From the NCBI GenBank assembly GCA_028023455.1, contig JAQFVV010012496.1, positions 1,364,001 to 1,428,000 on the forward strand: a DNA stretch of 64,000 nucleotides. Reading direction: 5' to 3'. Position 1 is the stretch's first letter. Every line of letters begins with the position of its first letter. A program made the translations under genes and the position numbers. This DNA is from Epiperipatus broadwayi. Taxonomy: Eukaryota > Onychophora > Udeonychophora > Euonychophora > Peripatidae. The notes below the pieces were generated by a model that was not told where the DNA came from, ran no database searches, and worked only from the letters and a program-made list of their open reading frames with translations. This document shows positions 21,545 through 31,744 of this stretch, one piece after another.

Positions 21545-22580
21545 TGTCTTAGCCATCTTACTTTCTGAAAAGTCAATGATGTAGTCTTAGTCATCATCAA
21601 TACTTGTAAAAAATTTCTGGAATTAGTCATGAAGCAATCCCTCGGCCCTTGTGAAATTCAGTCTTGATGATTTGCACGACATTACCCATTTGAAGCTTCT
21701 GCGCATAATCTTTATAATATTATGCAATGATATTAAATTAAAGATGAGTTTAGGACAGCTAATTGCATCATCTATTAATTTTACAATTCCCTCTCTTTTA
21801 TTTACAATTGTTGGAGCATTATTAGTAACGATACCAGATATGTTATCAACGGACAAAAAAAAAAAATCACTTTAACTTACTTTTTACTGCTTCATATAAA
21901 TCTCTTGGTTTATACTGTGTCAATTAATGACACTAAAGAAGCTATTTCTTCAATAACATTATATTCATCATCAATATCTCTAATAAAAATGGCAAATTGT
22001 GCTGTATCTGTAACATAAGTGCTATCATCCATTACCAAAGCATAAAATTTAAAATTAGTAGATTTATTCTCAAAACATCTTAATAGATTTATTTTCCAAT
22101 TTCTTCAATTTTCCTGGCTACGGACTGGTGAGATAAACTGGTTTTAGAGAGGTATTCCCCCTTTTTTTTTTCAGGTCAAATTATATCTATCATGCTTTTC
22201 CTACATTGCTTGATGAACCCACCATCTGTAAATGGCTTGGACCTTTTTTGCTGCAAAATATGTTTCCACATAACTAGCTTTTACAATGAAATCCATCCAA
22301 GTTGTAATCTGTTGAAAAATATTTTGTTGGGGGGACTCCTTATGAAATGATCCTTCAGATGCTTTGAATTTGGAAACATCCTTTCACATATAATGTTTTT
22401 TCAAATAAGTCTTTTGAACTTCGCACAAATTCTCTACTAATACAGCAGAATACTTTACGTTTGCCTCGACAAAGAAGAAGCAATTTGTCCACTTTTGAAT
22501 GAATAATCTTTCTTTACCCATAATTTTTTTTTTTTTTTCTTTTGAGATATTGTAGAAGCCATTCTACGAGTAAAAAAATA
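21545..22580 (-). pseudogene. hAT transposase pseudogene (ZBED/SCAND3/GTF2I-repeat type)
   Basis: Minus-strand segments in several frames follow the order of the hAT proteins that also gave rise to vertebrate ZBED5/SCAND3/GTF2IRD2. From high to low coordinates: a basic N-terminal part (22570-22440) and a segment with SSHQSVARKIEEI (around 22130). Next comes a catalytic-like segment with YVTDTAQFAIFIRDIDDEYN (around 21990). Then SGIVTNNAPTIVNKREGIVKLI (around 21830-21765) and MSCKSSRLNFTRAEGLLHD (21623-21680), the counterpart of the family NFIRARGLNHRQF motif. Frameshifts and stops separate them. The C-terminal dimerisation region is absent, and terminal repeats were not found. Confidence 0.75.
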
Positions 22581-23519
22581 GTAATAGGCAAAGGAATTTA
22601 TTCACTTTCATTATGAACATAAAAACAGAAAACAAGGTTTAGGTCTTCCACACCCCTCTCTGCTGCCAATGCGGAGTGAGGCGCAGGACCGATTGCTTGA
22701 ATGGCCAAAGACCATATGTAAATGAGTATTAATCTTAGAGATTGGTCCTCATTTACAGAACTTATTATAAGACTTGTCTATCATGCAAAGATGGCTGTGC
22801 ACCCCCTATTTCATGGGGTGTTTGTGCAGCTAATGGCCAATGATTTTTCAGTGAGTCAAAATGAGACTATCAGAAAACAAATAAGCAAGTTGCTAGCCCT
22901 ATTGTACAGAGCACATATAAGTTGCCACCAAGGTGTGAAAGTACGCTTAATATTCAAATAAGAATGCTTACCATATTTGTAAATAACATCAACCACTAAT
23001 ATTATTAATAACTACTCACAGCCTTGCAAAATCACCACGTGGACATGTAAAGTGTGATGTCATTAATTCTAAATGTCTGTGCTTGGAAGTTATCACAATG
23101 GAATCTGCTGCATACTGCCACAAAACTGAAGTCATACATGCATACAAACATCAAAAGCAACCACATGCTTGTTAGTCACATTACCACACGTAATTACAAA
23201 CAAAATCTCATAATGTTTTAAGTACATTTATAATTTTGTGTTGAGGCATGTATTTCTCTCTGTTTGAAACATATCCAAGTATTATTTAAGTCATTATTAA
23301 TGAACAATATAAAAGCAAAATTCAAAAGAATAAAAACCAAAGTAATTTATTTTTTTGTTATAAGAATAATTTTATATCACCTACTATTTCATCAATTCTT
23401 CTAATCAAAGTATGTGACAATAAGTTTATGTGTTTAAATTTCTTTTTATTATAAGGTATACATATTCGATTGCACTTAACATACAAACGTTAATAAATTC
23501 ACCAAACAGAAAAAGATAT
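22581..23519. other. Spacer with one unrecognised open frame
   Basis: An open frame at 22722-22961 (+, 79 codons) has no recognised motif, and its codon use gives no reason to call it a gene. The sequence around 22640-22690 is less AT-rich than its surroundings. Confidence 0.35.
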
Positions 23520-23940
23520 CAAACCATCAAACATCACACAACCACCGTTCTTTATTCTGCCCAATAGGATAATGGTGACTGTGGTTATTAAAGAACCAAA
23601 GACACCACCAAAAATTATGGATGCTGAACTGAGTTCAGATCTATACAACTATACAAGCTAATGAGCTTAGTTTGAACACATTTATTGTGTCTTCATTTTG
23701 GACTCAAAGCTTTATAATTAACTAAAAAGGTAAAAAGTGGCTACTGGACCGTTGCATTAGATCCTAAGATGTAAGTGTAGTGCTCTCAGATCCAAGGTAT
23801 TCCTCACTGATGAAAGCCACAAGCTAGAAACTAGGCCGGTGATATTGGATGAGTAAGCACTAGATAAGTATTTTATGCACCTGCATCCATTGATTACTCT
23901 GGGTTAGTGGCGCTACTATATGGAGAGTTTTGTCTCAGAA
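23520..23940 (-). repeat. Family A unit, inverted
   Basis: From the tail complement ('aaccatcaaacatcacac') through 'gatgctgaactgagttcaga' to the head complement 'tatggagagttttgtctc'. Plus-strand HHR-like motif at 23802-23840: CCUCA, CUGAUGA, AGC-CACAA-GCU, GAAA intact, but the 3' side of stem III and stem I is altered (CUAGGCCGGU). Confidence 0.7.
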
Positions 23941-24183
23941 AAAGATATGGAGTATTTTGCAACTTCTAATGCTGCATTGGAGTTTATTTTTAAAGTTGTA
24001 TCTGAACGGTTAGGCTTTTAAAATAGTGATTATTGATGAATTCATTTTTTTTTTTTAAATTTCTTTTGTTCTGATAATTCATGGTAATTTATATATTTGG
24101 TTATTGACACAACCCACCACTCTCCACATTATCTCATAACACTGATACACTTGAACACATATATGTTGAAAAGATAAATAATC

Positions 24184-24227
24184 ACCAATATAAGTATTTC
24201 ATGCTAAACCAGCAATCATCAGTCGGT
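24184..24227 (-). ncRNA. Hammerhead ribozyme motif, family B (copy B7)
   Basis: Stem I ACCGA/UUGGU (one G-U), CUGAUGA, UGCU/AGCA, GAAA, stem III AUACUUAU with one mismatch. Confidence 0.75.
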
Positions 24228-24357
24228 CCAGATTACCATCTCCACACATATATGCTATAAGTGCTCAGATATATATTAAGATAGCCAATCCTCATACTTT
24301 AATGGACAGGCTTGAATCCACTCCACACTCCAACTCTTCAACCGTCCATCCAATTGG

Positions 24358-24401
24358 ACCAACTGATGATTGCTGTTTTAGCATGAAATACGTATATTGG
24401 T
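24358..24401 (+). ncRNA. Hammerhead ribozyme motif, family B (copy B8, first of a tandem pair)
   Basis: ACCAA/UUGGU, CUGAUGA, UGCU/AGCA, GAAA, palindromic AUACGUAU, H17 = A. All core residues present. Confidence 0.83.
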
Positions 24402-24443
24402 GATTATTTATCTTTTCAACTCTTCAACCGTCCATCCAATTGG

Positions 24444-24487
24444 ACCAACTGATGATTGCTGTTTTAGCATGAAATACGTATATGGGT
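24444..24487 (+). ncRNA. Hammerhead ribozyme motif, family B (copy B9, second of the pair)
   Basis: Identical to B8 except for UGGGU in place of UUGGU, which puts one mismatch in stem I. Confidence 0.78.
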
Positions 24488-24989
24488 GATTATTTATCTT
24501 TTCAACATATAAGTATTCAAGTGTATTAGTGTTATGAGATAGTGTGGAGAGTGGTGGGTTGTGTGAAAGTCTGTTCTCATACCCTATATATTACATATAT
24601 AGACACAGGTATATAATAAGACTGGGTATTTCACATATTTGGTCATTATTTCATTCAAATACAAAATGTTCATTCATCTAAGCATCTTGAAAGATTAGAT
24701 TCTCACTGTTTATTTATTTTTTCCTGATTAGTGCAGTCATTTTAATTTTTAACAATTAAAAGTATTATGTGAGTGAATAAAATTTACTTTCACATATACA
24801 AAATTACAAATGATAAGACTAAATGGCGCCATTCCAATTCCAATTAATCAAGCGCGCGAAACACAAATGAAGCAAAATTATTCTATTGCTTTTTTATTTA
24901 ACCGTAAATATATATAATAAAATTTAAATACTCTAATTTTTTTTGCAAACCATTAACAATATATAATTTTAAATCCGGTTTTGGGCTGA

Positions 24990-25110
24990 AGTTGCCCCAC
25001 AGGCCAAATGTTGTCCCACTTTTATGGTTAAAAGGAGGTTGTTATCTATATTGGGATTGTCTAAGTGTTGACTGGTTTCTAATGGTTACAGATATATATA
25101 TGTAATAATG
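24990..25110 (-). repeat. Family B outer-region fragment
   Basis: 'atctatattgggattgtcta' and 'gttaaaaggaggttg' match the block at 34265-34360 and, inverted, the direct repeats near 1020-1100. Confidence 0.55.
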
Positions 25111-25442
25111 TTCACTTCAGATATACGTATACAACATTCTATACTTGTATTTTTTTGAATAATGCCTATAGTAGTTTTTAAAGTATAAGTTCATTTAAAG
25201 CTTACTAGTTTTTTTTTTTTTTTAAAAAATAAACATTTTTGATACAAACAATTGAGAATCTGAAAAATTTTACAAACAATAAAATAGAGAAGAGACCAGG
25301 AGCAAAAACAATAGGAAATGGAAACTTTTGAAAATGAAGAACTTTTTTGTTGAAAAAATAAATATTTAAATCCAAAAAGGAAATGCACAAAAAGTTATTG
25401 CAATTTAATACACTGTACAGGCTTACACACACCTGCATATAT

Positions 25443-25800
25443 AATGTAATATATAAGGTATTCGAACTCAGACTTTCACACGACCCTCAACTCTCCATGG
25501 CATCTCATATTGCTGAGCCACCTAATCACACACATGTTGAAAAGATAAATAATCACCAATATACATATTTCCTGCTAGACCAGCACTCATCAGTTGGTCC
25601 AGATTATCATCTCAACACATATATACAATCAGCGCTCAGGTTTATATCAAGATAGCCAATTTCCATACTTTAATGGGCAGGCTTCAAACTACTCCAACCC
25701 ACAACTCTTCAGCTGTCCATTTCATTGAAAATCTGATGATGGAATCTTCAAAGCCCACCTTAGTGCCAAGGTTGTCATCCTACCCATGGTGACGTTAGTC
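25443..25800 (-). repeat. Family B element
   Basis: From 'atataaggtattcgaactca' to 'cccatggtgacgttagtca'. Closest to the left arm of the copy at 955-1890. Single arm, not a foldback. Confidence 0.75.
25555..25598 (-). ncRNA. Hammerhead ribozyme motif, family B (copy B10)
   Basis: ACCAA/UUGGU, CUGAUGA, stem II UGCU-GGUCU-AGCA with a G-G closing mismatch, GAAA, AUAUGUAU, A17. Core intact. Confidence 0.8.
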
Positions 25801-26095
25801 AAAAAAGCTATTACAGTAAAAGACATAATTGAATCAATAATAACAACTTTAAGCAGTCAAGAACATAAATCCATTCTAAAACCGAACATTTGAAAAATAC
25901 ATCTGACCGATACATGTTCAGAGTTAAAACATTAAAATAAATTTTATTCCAATAAATAACTTACATTTAAAAACCAATCTAAATTAGTGAGAAATAATAA
26001 TAAAAGATTCACAAGCTTAATTCAAACAATGTAGTTTCTAAGGAAGCATGTAATTTACTAATACTGAATGTTTCTTAAGCGCAGAATTTTTCAGT
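25801..26095. other. Unassigned spacer
   Basis: Nothing recognised. Confidence 0.4.
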
Positions 26096-26390
26096 CTATT
26101 CATCTTCCATTCCATCTCAAGCAACCGATAAATATGATCACACACACAGGCAAAAAAGATATACACCATCCTCAATATACATACTTCATGCAGAACCAGT
26201 ATTCATCATCTGATATGATCCAGCCAATCATGATCTGGTCCAATTGATGAGTCATGGTACTGCACAAAATACTTATATTGGAAATCATGTTGTTGTTTTT
26301 TTCACATGTGTGTGGTCATGTGTAGCAGTTGCTAATAGACTGAAAAATCTGAATTCAAATCCCACTACTTACATAATGTAGTTTATAACT
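26096..26390. repeat. Old, degenerate family B foldback
   Basis: Both arms keep recognisable HHR-like blocks. Plus strand, about 26240-26285: UUGAUGAG and AAAAUACUUAUAUUGG. Minus strand, about 26188-26225: CAGAUGAUGA and GAAGUAUGUAUAUUGAGG. C3 or GAAA is lost in each, so both are inactive. Confidence 0.5.
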
Positions 26391-26429
26391 TAGAAGAAGA
26401 AATTCTTACATTCACTTTAGATTTATGCC

Positions 26430-27060
26430 ACTCAGTTTAACCTTCAATAATCAATAGATGCTAGATAGTAGTGCTTAATAAATCCTTACCAGGTACTATC
26501 CTATTCAAATGTTCCCAATGAAAAGCTTTTTGGATGCAGTGCACCTTTCCTCTACCAATCATTTTAATTTTTCTTAATCCAAGCTTATTAGCTTGCATAA
26601 TTGTCTACATCTGAAAGTGGTTCAGTTTGTATATATTATGATGGTTTGTATAATCTTAATCATTTCTACTCTGGCCAAAACTGATACAACACATGATCAC
26701 AAAACATCATAACCTTAGTTTAAACATTGCTATTTATTAAGAAATTCGTCCATTGTCACTACTTTTATATCCTCCAGTATTTAATAATTATGTTGTAAAG
26801 TTCAGTAGGAAATGCATACATTATCTCCGACCAAAAATCCACCGTGGGCGAACTATATAAAATTCTTGATGCATAAGCAAAATACTAGGATTACTGTAAA
26901 TCATTTATTCATGATAATCAGTAGTATTTAAGAGTAAAACAATGGCAAACTCTTCATACAGTGGTGTCACCCAGTGCAAGCCATAGTAACCAAGAGAAGC
27001 TCTCTACTGCTGACACATCCAATATCTCCAGACTAGTTTCTAGCTTGTGCTTAGATTATA
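26430..27060. repeat. Old family A copies
   Basis: A degenerate unit (26430-26720, ending 'acacatgatcacaaaacatc') and a truncated one (26945-27058, head 'aactcttcatacagtggtg', cut inside the ribozyme after 'gactagtttctagcttgtg'). Confidence 0.5.
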
Positions 27061-27540
27061 AGTACTATTATGAACATTAAGAAATGATTTCAGACTAACT
27101 GTCCATGGAATTCTGGAGAAAGCCAGTAAATGCATTATAAATGAACTGATGAATGATGATATGAATAAAAGATTTTCTCTAGAAATCAAACAAGAGATGG
27201 CTTCACATTCTAATACAATTACAGTCTACATAAAAAGTGTAGCTATACATTGCAGTGTTTGATTTTAATAATAAATTTGAAAGACATGTGATGAAAACTT
27301 CTTGTATCACCCGCTAGAGATTTTCATCTGATGACAAATGGTTAATGAAATAATGTGCAGAAGATATTAAACAAAAGTTTTTATGCCGCTAGTCTCAAGG
27401 GACTAATAAAGTGGAATAGGATGTAGCAACACAATGAAAAATTAAAATTTTTATTTTGTAATGTAAAAACTGTATTGCTATAGGGAACAATGGGGATAAC
27501 ACCGTTTTGTACCCAAATAAAGAATCAATCTATCACATAA
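27061..27540. other. Unassigned spacer
   Basis: No gene or repeat family recognised. Confidence 0.4.
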
Positions 27541-27609
27541 AGAAAATTAAATAAATCATCAATACATCACATGATCACCATTTCATATGCTTACACATTC
27601 TGTTAATAA

Positions 27610-29215
27610 GAATATATGATGTGATGTACTGTGGCTTCTCCTTAAACGAAGTCAAGAATATCTGAGCAATTATGCCCAGATAAACCTGTTAGCCACTTCA
27701 TTTTCCATTCTCCACTCTAAGTTTTCCCATATTCTGCTCCAACCCATTTCCACAACATAGTCTTTGTCAACTCTATGACCTTTATATCTAAATCCCCCTT
27801 ATTTTTTCCAAAACCCAGCATAAAAACCTATAATTCTCTTTCTGTATAATCACTTTTTTCATATTTATTCTTCCATAATTTCATTATATGTACCCTTTCT
27901 GTTTTCAAGCATTTACATTCAATTAACAAATGCCTAATATTTTCTATTCCTTCCTTACATAATTTATAAAATAAATCACACATATTTTTCCATTTACATG
28001 TATATTCTCTTGTTGCTAAAGATCCTGTTCGAGCCTTAAACAATAAACTACTTTCCTTACTATTATCATATATTAACTTACACCTAATACTCTGTTTATT
28101 TCTATATATATTTAAACTCTTTTTACTCTCCATACTATTTCTCCATCACTGTAACTCCCTATTCTTTATTAATAAATCTATTCTTTAATCCCATTCCTTA
28201 CTACTATAACACTCAACAATCCTTTTAACACAATCATCCCATCTTTTGTGCAAATATACTGGTATAAATTCTTTATCCAAATCTTTTGCATATCATATAA
28301 CCTTTTTCACTCATCTTGTTACCTGCCCTTTACTCATAACCCAATTAAATACTATTTTGGCTATTCTTTTATTATCCATAAACTGCAATTTACCAACCAA
28401 ACATTTTCATTTTACTTTTTAGCATCTCTCATATGAAAACTTGACCATCCCATTTCTCCTTGAATTGCCTCCTTTGCTGTCAATACATCTGCATCTGAGG
28501 CATGTCTTCCTACTTCCCTTTGCACTTTTTCTAAATAATCTAATACTCCTTTACTAACACATAATCCATCATTACCATATGTTAACCCTGCTACTGCAGC
28601 TCCCTTCCACATAATTCTAGCTACATCATATTTATTATATGAAAACAGTGTTAATTTCTTTATCAATCCCTTTCTTTTTTGCTTCAATTATCAATTTTTT
28701 CTCCCATTCATCCAAATAATTTTTCTGATTACTTAAAATAATTCCCAAATAACTATATCTATTCACCATAACTTAATATCTCCCAATAAAAATTCTACAT
28801 CTTCTCTTTCTCCAGTATTAACCATCATTATTCCCATTTCTTTACCCACCCTTGCACATGTCATCAGCATAACTTCCATATCTTCTCTTCTTTCTGCATA
28901 CAAAAAAATATTCGTAAAAAAAAGACCCGGCAAAATATATATTCCCTTACCATCTATTAACGGTATCTCTATCCCTCTTCCTAATCTTTCTATTGCTCTT
29001 TCCATTTCACTTAAATATAACACAAACAAAATAGATGACATAGGGCATCCTTGCCTTAGACCCACACCATTTTTAACTTTAACTGATTCAATATTGCCTA
29101 ATTGATATATAATAATTATTTTCATATAATTTCTTAATAATATCCACTAAAGCTTCATCCATTCCCAAATTTGCTAAACTTATCCATAATCTATTTCTAT
29201 TTACTCTATGTGATG
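27610..29215 (-). pseudogene. CR1/jockey-like non-LTR retrotransposon, 5'-truncated
   Basis: Minus strand, 5' to 3'. A reverse transcriptase part (29125-28763) has GLRQGCPMSSILFVLYLSEM; the expected Y-A-D-D box is changed (FFTNIFLYAE). A thumb/connection part (28687-28412) has YDVARIMWKGAAVAGLTYG and EAIQGEMGWSSFHMRDA. A C-terminal part (28133-27828) has LLFKARTGSLATREY and a C/H-rich end (NIRHLLIECKCLKTE). The QGEMGWSSF type is one I associate with arachnid elements. The 3' UTR ends near 27610. It sits between a family A tail (27555-27607) and a family A head (29231), as if inserted into an A array. Confidence 0.75.
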
Positions 29216-29224
29216 TGGCGTAAA

Positions 29225-29785
29225 GTGTCTTCTCTATACAATAGTGCCACCACGTACAAGCTTTCATAATCGACAGATGCAGAAAGGTTTGTGCCTAAAA
29301 CCCCTATCTAGTGCCTATTCATCCAACATCCCCAGACAAGTTTTTAGCTTGGGCCTTTCATCAGTGAGGCCAAATGAAAAACACCATAATATTTCCAGCC
29401 GAAGCTCATTCACTTGCATAGCCATATACACATGAACTCAGTTCAGCATCTATACATTTGGGTGTCTTTGGTTTTTCAAAAACAACAGTCACTATTATCC
29501 TATGGGCAGCATAGGTATAAAACCACCAGTACAACACATGATCATCATCTCGTATGCTTACGCATTGTTAATAAGAGTACCAAACTCTCCATACAGTATC
29601 GCCACCAAGTACAAGCTTTCGTAATCAAAGGATGCTCTCCGATGAAAGCCGCAAACTAGAAACCAGTCTGGGAATGTTGGATGAGTAGGTACTAGATAGG
29701 AATTTTATGCACAAACCTTCCCGCATTCACTGATTACAAAGGCTTGCGCTTGCTGGTGCTACTGTATGGAGAGTTTGGGTACTTG
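29225..29785. repeat. Family A: forward unit then inverted part
   Basis: Forward head at 29231 ('tctctatacaatagtgccac'), HHR-like motif on the minus strand (about 29331-29370, GAAA changed to AAAA). A second head at 29583 runs into an inverted part with a plus-strand motif at 29637-29675: CUCUC, CGAUGA box with C4, AGCCGCAAACU, GAAA, CCAGUC. Both ribozymes are degenerate. Confidence 0.65.
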
Positions 29786-30059
29786 TAAAATCAAATGAAA
29801 AATAAAAAACTCTTTGATAGATCTTACGAATTTAAGAGATAAAGTTAATGGTACAAAATGCCCGAGAGATAGAGATTCTACTAAATTCAAATCAAAAATT
29901 TAAAATATATAACGTTAAAAAAAAATATTGAAGTATATTAAATGACAAACTTAATTTATATGCCCTGGTTTTAAATCCTTAATTCGTAGCAGTACAATTT
30001 AAATAGAATAAGAAAGAATGGTAGCTCTTGTGTATGTCTTATAAATTAAAAGATAAGGA
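29786..30059. other. Unassigned spacer
   Basis: Nothing recognised. Confidence 0.4.
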
Positions 30060-30175
30060 CTCGAATAATCAAGCATTGGTGGCTGAGAGGTCAGCGACAG
30101 CTGCTTTACAAGCAGTTGTCCCGGGATAGCGGGTTCGCTTCCTGGGGGGAAAAAAAAGGCCTCAAATAATAGCAA
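30058..30175 (+). mobile_element. tRNA-derived short SINE (copy T6), 3' end shortened
   Basis: tRNA-like GCATTGG at 30073 through B box GGGTTCGCTTCC (30130-30141). The 'gatgctatgacacatg' segment is missing before the A run. Flanks share 'ctc(g/a)aataat'. Confidence 0.8.
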
Positions 30176-30490
30176 TCAAAGTAAATGAATGTGTAATAAC
30201 GTTTTAAATTAATAGTTAAAACTCGTTTATCGGTGGTTTTTTAAATACACATTTTTAAATTATTAAAGGAAGTGAAATTTCAGAACTTCCAATAATAATA
30301 ACAATTTATTTATATGAGCTCCTTTAAATGACTCAATATACATAAAATAGCAATGCTTAATATGTGCTGTGGTGTAAGCTACATTATTATTATAATTTAT
30401 AAAAAACATCACCCTATATTAAATAGCAAAGATTATAGTCAATAAAAAAAAAAAGTCATATATCACACGACTCCACTTCTTTTTTATTAA
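30176..30490. other. Unassigned spacer
   Basis: AT-rich; nothing recognised. Confidence 0.4.
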
Positions 30491-30593
30491 GCTTGCAGGA
30501 TATAAACAAAGAGCTTTGCTATTTGCTCAACAAGCTTTGAGATAAATGCTTTAACAAGAGAAAGCATTTAAAATATCTCTATTCTGAAAACCA

Positions 30594-30635
30594 ACCCTGA
30601 CCACGGTTTCATGCTTATGGCAGTCCTCAGAGAGG
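30594..30635 (-). ncRNA. Hammerhead ribozyme motif, family G (copy G1)
   Basis: CCUCU, CUGAGGA, stem II UGC-CAUAA-GCA, GAAA, stem III ACCGUGGU, C17 (GUC), AGGGU. All core residues present; position 7 is G, the one variable core base. Confidence 0.78.
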
Positions 30636-30869
30636 CGCTAGGATAGCTTCAGATACTAGATCTAAAAACACCAACCCAAAGCTAAGACTTCTAATATATG
30701 GTTTGGCTGAAGATCTCTCAGCCCCATATAGCTATTTGAGTTAGATAGCTGTGTTTGAAGACATATAGGTGTCTGAAAACTTCATATTTTCTACCCAATA
30801 GTCAACTTTTAGATAAATGCTGACTTTGGGTTGGTGTTTTTAGATCTAGTGTCTGAAGCTACCCTAGCG

Positions 30870-30911
30870 CCTCTCTGAGGAGTGCCAAAAGCATGAAACC
30901 ATGGTCAGGGG
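30870..30911 (+). ncRNA. Hammerhead ribozyme motif, family G (copy G2)
   Basis: CCUCU (30870-30874) pairs with AGGGG (30907-30911). CUGAGGA 30875-30881. Stem II G-UGC-CAAAA-GCA-U 30882-30894. GAAA 30895-30898. Stem III ACCAUGGU, a perfect 4-bp palindrome. GUC cleavage triplet, so cleavage is predicted after 30906. This is the cleanest single motif in the window: canonical GUC, full stem I, no core change. Confidence 0.84.
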
Positions 30912-31018
30912 ATGGGGGTTGGTTTTCAGAATAAAGATATTTTAAATGCTTTCTCTTGCTAAGCAGTTATCTCAAAGCTTATTGAGCAATTAGCAAAGCT
31001 CTTTGTTTATCATGCTAT

Positions 31019-31269
31019 ATTATTCTGAAATTGTAAAAGACATTTCATTGAACAGATTTAAGGGGAAATTAATTTTGTGGCTAACTTGAAATAATAATTG
31101 ATATAAATTTATGTTTATATTTCAATTGTTATTTTTCTATTTCAATTATTATATAAATAAAAATATTTACATATGTTTAAGTTTTCATCTAATAATGACA
31201 TATCGTAAATTGTAAAAATTCCGTAAGCATCATTAACAAAAATCACGCGATAAAGAATTTAAAGTAATT
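31019..31269. other. Unassigned spacer
   Basis: AT-rich; nothing recognised. Confidence 0.4.
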
Positions 31270-31445
31270 AATTAAATCTTCATGCTCTCAATTCCAAACA
31301 CTTCAGATTGGCCCATACATATAGCTTGGATGAAAAAGATAGAGTAAATCCATTCTATCTTAGACTTTATCTTGTGTTTGGAAAGGAGAGTATTCATTAC
31401 AAATAGCGTTCCATCTGTAAAGTGCATGTGCTGTGGTGTACACTA
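31270..31445. repeat. Family H-related sequence
   Basis: Shares 'gactttatcttgtgtttgg' and 'aaatccattcta' with the centre of 9548-9747 and 'taaagtgcatgtgctg' with its arm. Arms too diverged for a clear foldback. Confidence 0.45.
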
Positions 31446-31469
31446 AAATTATTATTATAATAAAATTTT

Positions 31470-31690
31470 TATTATAAATCTCGTAATCCTCTTGGATAAC
31501 TAAAGGTATGAGTATGACTACCACTTAGTCGAAAACATGCTTAGCATACTATGTTGATATATTTTACATTTTTATTTTAAAGTAGTAAACAAGAATTTCT
31601 TATTTTACATGTTCTATATATTATTTATATTGAATTACATTTTTCTGAGAAAAGTTTAAAAAAGATTGGAATTACATTAACATTATTTCC
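31470..31690 (+). repeat. Family E repeat
   Basis: Hairpin GACUA-CCACU-UAGUC then GAAA, then an outer stem ACAUG...UAUGU. In the copy at 39925 the same stem is GCAUG...CAUGC, a compensatory change. The box before stem II reads UAUGAG, a decayed CUGAUGAG. Confidence 0.55.
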
Positions 31691-31744
31691 ATTTCCATTC
31701 TTTCTCATAGATGGGGTAAAATGCATTTAATTTTTTTTTTTGTA

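Larger units (their letters stand above)
24110..24600. repeat. Family B foldback with a tandem duplication of the ribozyme
   Basis: The left arm (from 'caccactctccacattatct') and right arm (to 'accctatatattacatata') are inverted. In the right arm an 86-bp segment is duplicated head to tail ('caactcttcaaccgtccatc' at 24330 and again at 24416), so two hammerheads lie in direct tandem, 86 bp apart. Confidence 0.8.
30491..31018. repeat. Family G foldback with two outward-facing hammerheads
   Basis: Left arm from 'ataaacaaagagctttgct', right arm ending in its complement 'agcaaagctctttgtttat'; arms about 230 bp, loop around 30740-30790. Each arm carries a hammerhead: minus strand at 30594-30635 and plus strand at 30870-30911. 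A third copy of the family is at 43905-44150. Confidence 0.8.

Noticed and set aside
22722-22961. 79-codon plus-strand open frame
   Set aside because: No recognised motif, no splice context, opposite strand to the gene; length is within chance for this DNA.
24330-24500. CRISPR-like direct repeats
   Set aside because: Only two copies, eukaryotic context, and the repeat is the ribozyme segment itself.
25383-25655. Open frames across family B copies (also at 3255-3530 and 1093-1314)
   Set aside because: They read through the ribozyme repeat on arbitrary strands and differ between copies; no coding signal.
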